Part shown: positions 26,601 through 35,804 of the stretch, piece by piece
Position numbering within the stretch: the stretch's first letter is position 1
How the letters are laid out: every line of letters begins with the position of its first letter
DNA from: Blastocatellia bacterium
Lineage (GTDB): Bacteria; Acidobacteriota; Blastocatellia; Pyrinomonadales; Pyrinomonadaceae
NCBI GenBank assembly: GCA_016789265.1
Contig: JAEUQK010000001.1
Location: 1 to 64,000 of the forward strand
DNA: 64,000 bases
Direction: 5' to 3'
The notes under the pieces: model-generated
What the model saw: only the letters and a program-made list of their open reading frames with translations
What the model was told of the DNA's origin: nothing
Databases searched by the model: none
Translations under genes and position numbers: made by a program

Positions 26601-29600
26601 CTAGAATGACGATCCGGACGGCAATGTGAGATAGGACCTTATTAATAGCTCGACCAATTGCGCTGAATATCTTCCCGATCTTCCTGCGGCATCGTACTCG
26701 TAAGTAAGCGCGGTGGTGCCGTCCTCCGCGAATCCTTCAGTCTGATTTCCGGCAACATCGTATTCGTAGCCGCTCGTCGTGATCCGGTTGCTCGTGTTGT
26801 CATATGACAGACTGGGAATGCCGTCGAGCGGTATCGGCGAACTGTCGGCTGCCGTGCCGCTAGCCGTCACATTCGTCCTGTTTCCGTAGCGATCATAGCT
26901 GTACGTCTGGTTCCACAATGTTCCCGTCGTCCCGCCCTTCGCTTTGGTCAAGCGCCCAAGAGCATCGAACTCATATTCGCGATTCCTGTCAGTATTCAGA
27001 TTGTCAATGACCCTGGTCAGATGACCGGTCTTTCCGTTTAGACTGCCAACCGAGTTGTTCCGGTTGTATTCGTAAGACAAATTCAGCAGTTCCGTACTGT
27101 TCCGAATAGCTTTTTGATTCGTCAGCAAGCCGGTCTGAGGATCGAATGTGTATTGTTCAGTAACCTGATTCGTCCCTGCCGTCCCGATCTTGATCTCGGT
27201 CGTCTGATCGGATGCGTTGTAAACAATATCTCCCGCCTGCTGTACACCGTTATAGGTTAAGGTCGAAAGTCTGCTGGCCGAGTCATAGGTGCGAGCAACG
27301 GTCCGGCGCGGACTTCCGAAGGTCGGGTATTGGGCCGGATATGTGATCTCCTTCACGCGATCAAGTGTGTCGTAGAGATAATTCAGCCTCATCGGACGAC
27401 TGGAGTAATCGTCAAGCGTCTGTTTGAATTCGCTTATGCGGGATTGGCTATCGTACGAATATTCTTCGGTCAGTGTACCGGCGGTTATGATCTTGTAGAT
27501 CCTGGATCGGTCACCCGAAGCCATGTACTCGTATGTAACCGACGGAGCGGGCGTTACAGTTATCCCCGATTGAAGCGGTCCGGATGTGTCGTAAGACCTC
27601 TCGTGGATACGGTTCAACGGATCTAATCCGCCGCCTCCGGGGAGGTTGTACGAAAAAAACGTCCTGACACCCCGAGCGTCGGTTTTCTGCGTCAGGTTAG
27701 ACCGAGAATCGTAAATGAATGCCTCGCTCCAGACGCCTCCGCTCGTGACGTGAGTTCCAGTGTCATCTAACGTCGCGGTCTGCTCCGCAAGTTTCTGTCT
27801 CGTCAATCTACCAAGCGAATCGTACTTAAACTTTCGGAACTGCGATCCCTGTTCCGTTTGGATGAGTCGACCGAGGGTGTCGTAGGTATATTCTGTAAGG
27901 AGATTGCCTGAAACGGAGAGTACTCCAGTTGAATTAGCCGTCGCGTCGGGATTCGGCTCAACGACCTCGACAAGTCTGCCCTGCTGATCATAACGTCCCC
28001 ACCGCTCACGTCCCCAGGCATCCACGACGCGCATCTTGTTTCCGGGCGCGTTTGTTGTGGAACTTGGGGCGCCCGATTCATTGTAGAACGCTTTTGTTTC
28101 CGTGCCTGTAGGAGTTAGTGTTTGATCGAGTTCGAGAACCTTTATCAGCCTTCGTTGATTGTCATACACGTTCTCCGTCCAATATTTCGGATCGCCCGAT
28201 CGGTAAGGACGCGACTGTCGCCACGTCTCACCGAAAAGAGTGTACGTTGTCTCAACAATGTCCACGATGCTGCTTGGAGCAAAAGATTCTTCCTTGCGCA
28301 CCTGCCCTACACCATTGAGATACTTCTTCGACTTGCCTGCGGATACCGGTGTCGAACTCACGATCTCGAAAACTTCCTCAGTTGCCGTCATCGCGGAATC
28401 GTCATAACTGAACTCCGTAAACGCTCCTGTAGCCGAGACCGATTTCACTGGGCGCAGTGTATCCGGATGGTACCAACTCTCCGATGTAAGGCCGTTGGCA
28501 TCAGTCGCGTTCTTTACCAATCCCGTCTCAAACGAATATACCGCGCTCGTAGTTATCCTGTGAGGCGAACTGGTACTGGCGGCGCCGTGAGTCTGGAATA
28601 GCGGGTAGGCATAGTAATTCTCGTAGGTCGAACTCGTCGCGGGATCGTCATACAAGATGCTCGTTTCCTCACAGCAAGAAGAAGAGGTTTTTACAAGATT
28701 ACCCGTAATGTCGTAAGCACGAGTTTCGACTATCGGATCGGTAAGCGCGTGTGCGTCCGCGTAGCCCGTAACCTTCGTTACATTTCCGCGCTTGGCAGTT
28801 CCTGGCGCGTAGGTGAAATAAGCTGTGCACTTCGTGATCGGCGTCGTATTGAAATCGCAGTAACCCGGGCTGTCGGGAGGTGGATAACAGCAGTAGTAAT
28901 CCCATTCCTCACATGGCATGCAGTAGGTGTAATAATCCGTATTGTTCGGATTGAACGATTGGGAGTACTGGATAACGCCGGGCGTATCTGCAAGTTGGAC
29001 CGTCTGGTAGTTGTCGTATTCATACTCTGTCCACGAGGCTCTCGTGCCATCGGGATTTTCGACTCCTTGAACTTTGACAAGATTAAAGATGTGACGACCC
29101 GTCTGAAACAGGCCAGTGGTTGTATTGTAGTAGCCAGTGTATGAGGCATCGTTCTCGTATTGAGTCACGGCGCACCGAAGCTTATTATTCCCGTTATCGT
29201 AGTCGCAAGATTTTGTTATCTGATTGTATTTGTTGGTTGAATACTCATATACGGACTTTACCTTGTGCGTATTTTCATCCTTCACCTCGGCCCAAGATGG
29301 ACGCGGCGAATCGTAGTTACCCTGCTGCCAGCTCACAAGCGAGGAACTTACGATCGTCGGAGTTGAGCCATTTAAAACCTCGGTTTCATCATAGAATACG
29401 AGTCCATCAGTCCAACTTCCAGGCGTCCGGTAAGAGTACTGTCGACTTATCGCACCCGTTGGTTGCGTTATTGCCACGGACCTTGCCGGACTGTTGGTCG
29501 TACCGTCGTGCTTAAAATCGTTATTGTTGAACGCATATGTAGTAACCGCCGGACCAGTAACGTCCATCCCATCCCAGGACTCTTTCAGTTCCGTGTAGGT

Positions 29601-31319
29601 TGGAGCATCGGACAAACTAAATCCGTCTGTCCGTCCGGATACGTTAGATGTTGTCAGCGGATAATTATATTCTGCCCGTTTCGTGACCGTACCCGGCGAA
29701 ATAACCCCCTGTTCCTCACTATCACTTGACCAGCTCATTCCCCGATGTTCCTCGACCTTGGTCAGCATTCCGTAGCTCGAGTAAAACGTCCCGTAGTCGG
29801 GAGCATTGGAATCGGCCCCTCCAAGCCAGTAGCCCGTTCCTGTCGCCGGATAAATGATCGAATCGATAACCCATGGGGTGCCATTAGACACGATTGGCGT
29901 TATGCCGCTTGCGAAGGAATAGTTCAACGTTAATTCGCGATAATGAATGCGAAGTAGGATTCGTGTTGTGTCAGAACTGTATTGGGATCCCTGATCGGTC
30001 ATCCTTGGTGCCTTGACGTAGATCAAACGATCCAAGTTGTCATAATGAAATGTTATGACTCTACCCAGCGTGTCGGTCACCGTGTCAATTTGTGGATTTG
30101 AGGTGTTTCGGTAAGTGATGTTTATATAGTTCCCGTGAGCGTCCGTGATCTGCGATGGATAGAGGTGATTTAGAACAGGACCTTGTGTTGTGTAATAGAT
30201 CGTCGTTCCGTCCGATCGATGCGCCCATCCACTCCCGTAATATCCGTTCGGAAGATAGCAGTTGTAGTCGATGAATGTTCCGTCAGTTGTGTGGCCGTTG
30301 AACTGTATACCGGTACTCCACGATGTCAAATTACCCGTGTAGCCGTGGCGAGTTCCATCTGCATCAACGACCATGCAGCCGCCTTCGCTGCCCATACCAA
30401 CTATCTTCCCGAAACCGAGTGTCCATCCCGGAACCGATGCGAATCCGCGATCGATGTCAAAGGTCATCTGCGACCCGGCTTTGTTCCAAACTCGCGAGTT
30501 GTAGTTCAAGTTAAGGGCGATATCGATCCCGCGACCCGGTAAAGATATGACTGGGGCAGTCAACTGAAAATTGCCATTACCGGCTCCACCATCCTGCGGG
30601 GAACCCGGCGGATTTCCGGGCAAATTTCCGGGGTCGTCCGATGATAACCAGTTCGAGTCGTCCCAATTTTCGCCCACAAGATTCCGTCGCGGTTCAGGCG
30701 GTTCCTCAGACTTTTCCTTCTGCTCGGCCTCAGCCTTCAATTTACGACCAGGCTCTTGTGTTTCGACCGGCAGTTCACGAACGACGCCTGTTCGTGAGGA
30801 GATTATTCTGGATCGTACCCCTTCGCGTCTGGCACTCTGAGGTGGTATCGCATTGACGGTCATTTCCGCTGCGGCTCCGCGGGCTTCGACACGAATCCGA
30901 TAAGTTCCCGTCGAAAGAGCCTTGAACTTCGAATTAGCAATGAACCTGACCGAACGATCTCTGCCAACGTCCATGACCGACCAGTCAAATGCAGCACCGC
31001 TGATAACCTCGCCTTCGGTATCGGTGGCGATAGCTGAAAGGACAACTTCGTCGCCTACGGGGATCTCCGCGATCTGGGGAGTTATTTTTATAGCAGAAAC
31101 GGTCTCGTTCCGAGTATCCGCACTTCGAGGCCATACGAAGGCCGCAAACCATTTTGCAAGTCGGTTGCTATAGTCACCACTCAAATAGGCGAAACGTACT
31201 GATTGCCATGTGCTCTTAGAGCCGTTCAGAACCGTTTCCGGTGCTGCAGGCATCGAGATCGCAAGCATATTGAGAATCAGAACGAGGGATACAACGCGGA
31301 CGGAGAAACGCTTCTGCAT
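26601..31319 (-). CDS. RHS/YD-repeat protein, truncated core
   Basis: Protein of 1,572 residues, ATG at 31319 behind AAGGAG. Signal peptide (residues 8-27), a bacterial Ig-like domain (about 75-160, PVGDEVVLSAIATDTEGE), a proline/acidic linker (160-250), then an RHS N-terminal region and many YD repeats (YDSRSNLTQKTDARG, YDTLGRLIQTEQG, YEYDAAGR). The core lacks its usual last 100-130 residues (HLGSPR ... DPLG). After YEYDAAGR the frame runs only 25 residues to a stop, while the toxin tip continues in the -1 frame. RHS shells encapsulate a C-terminal toxin and display or deliver it; no VgrG or type VI genes are seen here. Confidence 0.88.
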   Translation of the reverse strand: MQKRFSVRVVSLVLILNMLAISMPAAPETVLNGSKSTWQSVRFAYLSGDYSNRLAKWFAAFVWPRSADTRNETVSAIKITPQIAEIPVGDEVVLSAIATDTEGEVISGAAFDWSVMDVGRDRSVRFIANSKFKALSTGTYRIRVEARGAAAEMTVNAIPPQSARREGVRSRIISSRTGVVRELPVETQEPGRKLKAEAEQKEKSEEPPEPRRNLVGENWDDSNWLSSDDPGNLPGNPPGSPQDGGAGNGNFQLTAPVISLPGRGIDIALNLNYNSRVWNKAGSQMTFDIDRGFASVPGWTLGFGKIVGMGSEGGCMVVDADGTRHGYTGNLTSWSTGIQFNGHTTDGTFIDYNCYLPNGYYGSGWAHRSDGTTIYYTTQGPVLNHLYPSQITDAHGNYINITYRNTSNPQIDTVTDTLGRVITFHYDNLDRLIYVKAPRMTDQGSQYSSDTTRILLRIHYRELTLNYSFASGITPIVSNGTPWVIDSIIYPATGTGYWLGGADSNAPDYGTFYSSYGMLTKVEEHRGMSWSSDSEEQGVISPGTVTKRAEYNYPLTTSNVSGRTDGFSLSDAPTYTELKESWDGMDVTGPAVTTYAFNNNDFKHDGTTNSPARSVAITQPTGAISRQYSYRTPGSWTDGLVFYDETEVLNGSTPTIVSSSLVSWQQGNYDSPRPSWAEVKDENTHKVKSVYEYSTNKYNQITKSCDYDNGNNKLRCAVTQYENDASYTGYYNTTTGLFQTGRHIFNLVKVQGVENPDGTRASWTEYEYDNYQTVQLADTPGVIQYSQSFNPNNTDYYTYCMPCEEWDYYCCYPPPDSPGYCDFNTTPITKCTAYFTYAPGTAKRGNVTKVTGYADAHALTDPIVETRAYDITGNLVKTSSSCCEETSILYDDPATSSTYENYYAYPLFQTHGAASTSSPHRITTSAVYSFETGLVKNATDANGLTSESWYHPDTLRPVKSVSATGAFTEFSYDDSAMTATEEVFEIVSSTPVSAGKSKKYLNGVGQVRKEESFAPSSIVDIVETTYTLFGETWRQSRPYRSGDPKYWTENVYDNQRRLIKVLELDQTLTPTGTETKAFYNESGAPSSTTNAPGNKMRVVDAWGRERWGRYDQQGRLVEVVEPNPDATANSTGVLSVSGNLLTEYTYDTLGRLIQTEQGSQFRKFKYDSLGRLTRQKLAEQTATLDDTGTHVTSGGVWSEAFIYDSRSNLTQKTDARGVRTFFSYNLPGGGGLDPLNRIHERSYDTSGPLQSGITVTPAPSVTYEYMASGDRSRIYKIITAGTLTEEYSYDSQSRISEFKQTLDDYSSRPMRLNYLYDTLDRVKEITYPAQYPTFGSPRRTVARTYDSASRLSTLTYNGVQQAGDIVYNASDQTTEIKIGTAGTNQVTEQYTFDPQTGLLTNQKAIRNSTELLNLSYEYNRNNSVGSLNGKTGHLTRVIDNLNTDRNREYEFDALGRLTKAKGGTTGTLWNQTYSYDRYGNRTNVTASGTAADSSPIPLDGIPSLSYDNTSNRITTSGYEYDVAGNQTEGFAEDGTTALTYEYDAAGRSGRYSAQLVELLIRSYLTLPSGSSF

Positions 31320-31522
31320 GGTGCAAGGCTCCTTTCGGTAGCGGAAGACGGATGCCTTGAGGGAGACATGGTCCTTCCGGGAGAATCAGATGATACCGAC
31401 GTTTAAGAAATGATCGCTAATACATTATCGGCAACAAAGACCCGTGTCAACGTTTTTTCCGCGTGGGCAGTGTCCTAATTTGAAATGCTGGATTAAAGAA
31501 AGGCGTAGAACACATTTCTTGC

Positions 31523-31672
31523 TTATTCGACGCGGCCGCCGCTTGAAGAGAATGGAGAAGACAGCTCTCGGGGCAGGAAGTCGGCGGCGAACTCGGCGTC
31601 GAGCCCTCCAGATGATCCTGGTGTCGTATCATCGCCTTCTCCAGCGTGACCGTCCGGGTGCTTCTCATACAT
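31523..31672 (-). CDS. Possible small Gly/Ser/Asp-rich peptide
   Basis: A 49-codon frame (MYEKHPDGHAGEGDD ... SGGRVE) upstream of the RHS gene on the same strand. GGAGGG lies directly before the ATG, which is too close for an ideal ribosome-binding site. Codon pattern looks plausible but there is no family match I can name. Confidence 0.3.
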   Translation of the reverse strand: MYEKHPDGHAGEGDDTTPGSSGGLDAEFAADFLPRELSSPFSSSGGRVE

Positions 31673-31930
31673 CCCTCCTTCGAAGCTATCCTCTCACTAC
31701 CTCCTCCGCGACGGATGCGGACATTCAACTGCTACTTCAACCGGAAATATGATGTGCTGTAACAAGACAATGAATCTTATTGACATTCTCGAATGACTCC
31801 TATATCGTGTTGCAACTTATTGTTTTTGGCATCGCTCAATTATTTAGTCGTTCTTTTGCTTAGACCTTATAACTGTAACGGCGCGTGTAGTATTGCTGCC
31901 CCGCCACTGACCCACAACGTTGGAGGTAAA
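31673..31930. other. Intergenic stretch before the Cys-rich peptide operon
   Basis: No further gene is supported here. The divergent upstream regions of the RHS side (minus) and the peptide operon (plus) share this space, so promoters for both are expected, but I could not pick a convincing -35/-10 pair. Confidence 0.4.
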
Positions 31931-32179
31931 ATGGCTAAACGACTGTCGATTCACGTTCGAATCCTTCTTTTTCTGACCTTACTCGGCTTGAATGCCCATC
32001 TTGTGATTGGCGGACTAACCACTCGGCCAACGGAAGCCTGTATAAGATGCATTTCGGTTACAGGAGGCTTGTGCATTGCTTGCGCAGAGGACGTTACCTG
32101 GAGCGGATGGAATTACTGTCTTGCTAAGCAGGATACCTGCAGTTGCGATGTGGCTTTTGAGTGCTTCTATCTCGAGTAG
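31931..32179 (+). CDS. Small secreted cysteine-rich peptide
   Basis: Protein of 82 residues from ATG 31931, preceded by GGAGG at 7 bases; an upstream in-frame ATG at 31793 has no such site. A signal peptide (MAKRLSIHVRILLFLTLLGL...) is followed by a mature part of about 50 residues with eight cysteines in the order CxxC, CxxC, C, CxC, C (ACIRC, LCIAC, NYC, TCSC, EC). Four disulfides or a bound metal are possible. It precedes a TonB-domain protein and a thioredoxin/rhodanese-like membrane protein on the same strand. I do not recognise the family. Confidence 0.7.
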   Translation: MAKRLSIHVRILLFLTLLGLNAHLVIGGLTTRPTEACIRCISVTGGLCIACAEDVTWSGWNYCLAKQDTCSCDVAFECFYLE

Positions 32180-32220
32180 CTCCATCGCGGTACACTTCAA
32201 GTTTCTAACTATTTCGAAAT

Positions 32221-34272
32221 ATGAAACAGACGATCACGAAGGCGGTCGTAGCGCTTTTTGTCGTATTTCTCGCGGGCAGCCTTTTTGGACAGACTGAACG
32301 TGAGGCCCTCCCGGTCGTTAGTGCGGAGTATCAGGTTAGTTCGGAATATCAGAAGATTCGGGATCTCGCACTCTTGGTCGGAAACTTTCGCAGTCCGAAT
32401 GCAGCCTCCGCAACCTTTGCCGGATTGGCGGACGCATTGTGGAAGCGAGATGAAGGTTTTGCTCGGGAGTTGTTCGGCCTTTCGCTTCAGAGGTTGGAAC
32501 ATCTCCCGAACGATACGCCTCAGGAACGAAGGATACGCCGGATCGCACAACTAAGGACCGTAAGTCTTATCGCAAAACATGACCGGGAATGGTCGCGCGA
32601 GATAGTCGATAGGCTCTCCGAGAAGGCCACCGATAAAGCTCGATTCGACCTTGAGATTGCGTCAAGCCTCCTTGAAACGGAACCGAAGCGAGCAGCCGAG
32701 ATCGCCGGTCAAGCCGTCAGGGACGAGATTATTCCGGGTTTTCTTCAGTTCGTGAAGAATCTGAGGACCTCCGATCAAGGATCAGCTGACAATCTTTATC
32801 ATCAGGTACTAGTCGCCTATTCGGGTAGCCAATCAGTCAGCCCCGATCAGTTTGCCCTACTGGGCACCTACCTCTTTACGTCTCCTGACATTGATCCGAA
32901 TGACATGCAAATGATCACGATGGTGAGATTCGGGGACGTTCTCCTTCCGGACATTCGACTTCTTCGTCCGGGCACGGCAACGCGACTTGTGAGGCAATAC
33001 GTCGCGAGTCTCTCAGGTGTGAGCGTAAGGTCCGCAGGTCAGGATCGGCAGATATATAGGGCCTTAACCCTTGCAGCCATGCCGCACGCTCAACGTCATG
33101 CTCCAGATTTGGTTCCGACATTATTTGCGGGATTGGCTCTCGATGACGGGTCCCAAGTGAGTGTGGCCGATAGAGACCCCTATGAAAACCTCTCTAAGAG
33201 AAAGTCCCTTTCCCTTGAAGAGAAAATTGCCGAGATTGCAAAACAAAAGGATGGAACGACCCGAGACCAATTATTCCTCGATCTAGCCTCCGGTCTTTGG
33301 CGAAAGAACGATTTCGCATCTGCTCGAAAGGTTTCGGAAAACATCGAGCGTCGAGAGATTAGATCTGAACTCGAGGTAGCTATTCTCTTCGGTGAAGCGC
33401 GAAAGGACTTAGCAAATCCGCAAGGTATCAGCGAGGCGACACTGAAGGCGGAAAGACTTCCGGCCTCTATGGCGAGAGGGATGATCTGGCTCGGTATCGC
33501 AAACAAATCGACGGATCGCGATTCACGTTCCTATGCAGTTCAGGCAGCCCTCAACACGGCTCGTCGACTCTCTCAGCCTGCTGTACCGTATCTATTCTTG
33601 CAGGGTGCCGCTCAACTCAAAGAACAAGGAGATGTGGATTATCAGAACGTTTTTAACGAAGGGATTCAAAGTCTTAACAACCAAGCTAAAGCGGATAAGC
33701 CCGTGGTTGAAATAAAGCTTTCCATTGAAAGCTTGACGATCTCATTCCCTCTTACGTTATCCAATGTGACCCTCGAACCCGGCCAAGCTTTTTCGAGCAT
33801 CGCAAAAGATGAGACCGTGAAAGCGTTCGAGTTGTTCGCCGCGATCGCCGATGAAGAACTTAGGGGTCAGGCATTCCTTGCCCTCATTAAGCCCCTGCTT
33901 GAGAGGGAAGATGCTGAGAAGAGGCGAGCCCAAGAGAGAGTTGTCCGCGTTGGCGAAGATGGAATTCGTCGTTCTATATCGAAACTTACGATGCCTGCTT
34001 ATCCGAACGAATCACTGAAGAAGCGAGTGAAGGGGGTCGTTGTTGCAGAAATCCAGTTTAATGGGGAGGGAGATCTAACCGACGTAAAGGTATTGGAATC
34101 GCCGGACACTAAAACTGGCGACGCGGTTGTTACGGCTGCGCGCAGTTGGAAGTTCGTTCCCAGTCAGTTTGAGGGCAAGCCCATCAGTGTTCGTGGAAAA
34201 ATAACGTTCTATTTTGAAGTGGACGGCAAAGGCCGTGGCCTCGTACGGAATCCGAAACAGTTCGACAAGTAA
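32221..34272 (+). CDS. Exported helical-repeat protein with C-terminal TonB domain
   Basis: Protein of 683 residues with a signal peptide (residues 8-23, ends LFGQ). Residues 40-560 are alpha-helical with TPR-like character (FRSPNAASATFAGLADALWKRD, repeated AxxxxxxxxAxxxxA patterns). The last 90 residues match a TonB C-terminal domain of the energy-transducer family (PAYPNESLKKRVKGVVVAEI ... VVTAARSWKFVPSQFEGKPI). Such proteins in Acidobacteriota-like genomes often lack a true inner-membrane energising partner, so the domain may simply bind envelope proteins. It sits between the Cys-rich peptide (41 bases upstream) and the thioredoxin-like gene (6 bases downstream). Confidence 0.82.
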   Translation: MKQTITKAVVALFVVFLAGSLFGQTEREALPVVSAEYQVSSEYQKIRDLALLVGNFRSPNAASATFAGLADALWKRDEGFARELFGLSLQRLEHLPNDTPQERRIRRIAQLRTVSLIAKHDREWSREIVDRLSEKATDKARFDLEIASSLLETEPKRAAEIAGQAVRDEIIPGFLQFVKNLRTSDQGSADNLYHQVLVAYSGSQSVSPDQFALLGTYLFTSPDIDPNDMQMITMVRFGDVLLPDIRLLRPGTATRLVRQYVASLSGVSVRSAGQDRQIYRALTLAAMPHAQRHAPDLVPTLFAGLALDDGSQVSVADRDPYENLSKRKSLSLEEKIAEIAKQKDGTTRDQLFLDLASGLWRKNDFASARKVSENIERREIRSELEVAILFGEARKDLANPQGISEATLKAERLPASMARGMIWLGIANKSTDRDSRSYAVQAALNTARRLSQPAVPYLFLQGAAQLKEQGDVDYQNVFNEGIQSLNNQAKADKPVVEIKLSIESLTISFPLTLSNVTLEPGQAFSSIAKDETVKAFELFAAIADEELRGQAFLALIKPLLEREDAEKRRAQERVVRVGEDGIRRSISKLTMPAYPNESLKKRVKGVVVAEIQFNGEGDLTDVKVLESPDTKTGDAVVTAARSWKFVPSQFEGKPISVRGKITFYFEVDGKGRGLVRNPKQFDK

Positions 34273-34278
34273 GCGACT

Positions 34279-35079
34279 ATGAATCCAGATCATTCGAGAT
34301 CGAGAAGAATCGTAGACAAGGTGGTCAACTGGGGAATTTTAGCGAGCGTGCTTGTACTTGTTATGGTGATCTCGGTGAACTATTTTGTTTTACCGAACCT
34401 TCACGAGAGCCGCACAATCGGAATCGGCGACACAGTTCTTCTCCCTGACCGCCCGTTGGGGGCGGAGGGTAAAACGCTTGTTCTTTTCCTGGAAGCAAAC
34501 TGTGAATTCTCACGAAAGAGCGGTTACTTCTACAAACGTCTTTCGAAAGCTCTTCAAGGTCGAACCGAGACCAAGTTCGTTGTCATGTATCCGGAAAAGA
34601 AAGAAGCCCCGGATACCTTTCTCGAGGAGCTGGGAATCGCCGAGCTGAATCGTTTTCCGTCCGACTTCAAGGGACTTGGGGTGGTTGCGACACCGACCCT
34701 TATCCTACTGGAGGACACCCGTATTCAACAACTTTGGCGCGGTATGTTGTCTGGGGATTCTGAAGCCGAGGTACTGCGATCGTTGAATCTAGGGATCAAG
34801 GACGAAAGAATGGTGGATGAATCTTTTCTGCTTCGTCCTGAGATTTCCAACCGCCTACGAGTAGTGGACCTCCGAGAAAGGGACTCCTTTCGCGAGAAAG
34901 GTCGGCAGGAAGCACTAAACATTCCATTCGATGAGTTCACTGTGAGAGCCATTAACGAGCTTTCACAGTCCGACGTAATCGTTTTGGCGGGTAACCTGGA
35001 CTCTGAATTAGATGACGCTCATCGGTATTTGTCGTCCGAGCAGTTTCCGAATGTGTACATTCTAAATTCAGACCCCTAG
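34279..35079 (+). CDS. Membrane-anchored thioredoxin-fold protein with degenerate rhodanese-like domain
   Basis: Protein of 266 residues. One N-terminal TM (residues 17-37) points the rest outward. Residues 55-165 have thioredoxin-fold features: FLEANCEFSRKS at the active-site position, with one Cys instead of CxxC, and the cis-proline loop VATPTLILL. Residues 190-265 resemble a rhodanese domain (LRVVDLRERDSFREKG, NIPFDEF), but the catalytic Cys is missing (VIVLAGNLDSE). It starts 6 bases after the TonB-domain gene. With the Cys-rich peptide in the operon, a disulfide or redox role toward that peptide is a reasonable hypothesis. Confidence 0.72.
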   Translation: MNPDHSRSRRIVDKVVNWGILASVLVLVMVISVNYFVLPNLHESRTIGIGDTVLLPDRPLGAEGKTLVLFLEANCEFSRKSGYFYKRLSKALQGRTETKFVVMYPEKKEAPDTFLEELGIAELNRFPSDFKGLGVVATPTLILLEDTRIQQLWRGMLSGDSEAEVLRSLNLGIKDERMVDESFLLRPEISNRLRVVDLRERDSFREKGRQEALNIPFDEFTVRAINELSQSDVIVLAGNLDSELDDAHRYLSSEQFPNVYILNSDP

Positions 35080-35114
35080 CTCAAGTACGTGATTAGCTGA
35101 CCGGTGCTTTTTTT

Positions 35115-35506
35115 GTGGCCAGCAACTTCATGCTTTGTTACGAATTAAAGAGTAGCAAGATACGTCCGCCAGAGCCCGACGTTACGTTCATACTTGAACA
35201 ACTGAACTGCGTTGCAACTGAAGATGCCGGTGGCGATGAACCCTACTTTGGGGTCGAAGGCATCAAGGTCGTTGCGGACACCATCGGGCCACCACCGCAT
35301 GGGACCTTCGTTCCAGCCTTAAATGTGCAGATAATTTAGGGGAACCGTTCTTTGCCCACATATTCGGCGCGCGTGAAGTGCATGCCGGCGACAGCAAGTT
35401 TGACGAACATCCAAACGGTACTGATCGCCTTGAGGGAACGGGTTTCGAGTTTCTAACGAGGACTGAAGCCAGGGCTAAGTCTGAAGAGTTGGATTTGCCA
35501 GAGTAG
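35115..35506 (+). pseudogene. Possible frameshifted small gene
   Basis: A frame from 35115 (LEQLNCVATEDAGGDEPYFG ... PPHGTFVPALNVQII) stops at 35339. A second frame continues directly with protein-like sequence (EPFFAHIFGAREVHAGDSKF ... EELDLPE) to a TAG at 35506. Together they look like one gene broken by a frameshift. No family recognised. Confidence 0.3.
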
Positions 35507-35612
35507 ACTCTGGGGCCTTTTGCCGCATAAAGCGAAACGCTTGACAAAAGTTTCCGCGGTCGGTTATGGTACAAAAGTCGGTCGAAAGATTGGCAAGAAA
35601 GTTGAATGTATT

Positions 35613-35664
35613 CCGTGGCGATTTAAGGCGACTTGCTCCACGATAAAAACTGCTAAAGAGCTGC
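35613..35664 (+). promoter_or_regulatory. SAM-II (metA-type) riboswitch
   Basis: The segment shows the SAM-II consensus in order: P1 strand CGTGG, GATTTAA, CTTGC, T, P1 partner CCACG, ATAAAAA and GCTAAAG. These are the conserved stem, SAM-contacting and pseudoknot elements of this compact riboswitch, which represses methionine and SAM biosynthesis genes when SAM is bound. It lies 140 bases upstream of a cystathionine gamma-synthase-type gene, the expected context. Confidence 0.88.
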
Positions 35665-35679
35665 TGAGGTAGCCAACAG

Positions 35680-35722
35680 GACACCGAGCACTTCTTTTAG
35701 GTGCCGGGTCTTTTTCTTTTAA
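35680..35722 (+). terminator. Rho-independent terminator between riboswitch and gene
   Basis: GACACCGAGCAC pairs with GGTGCCGGGTC across a short loop, with two unpaired A bases, followed by TTTTTCTTTT. Its place downstream of the aptamer suggests transcriptional attenuation, although SAM-II examples are more often thought to act on translation. Confidence 0.7.
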
Positions 35723-35804
35723 ACCCCGCCGCCTGAAATAGGTTTTTTCGAGCTATTTTCGAGTCTGAAAATCCGCCACGCAAATTAATCCAAGGAGATT
35801 TGCG

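Noticed and set aside
28122..28601. 159-codon plus-strand frame antisense to the RHS gene
   Set aside because: No ribosome-binding site and arginine-rich antisense composition; the RHS frame is clearly the coding one.
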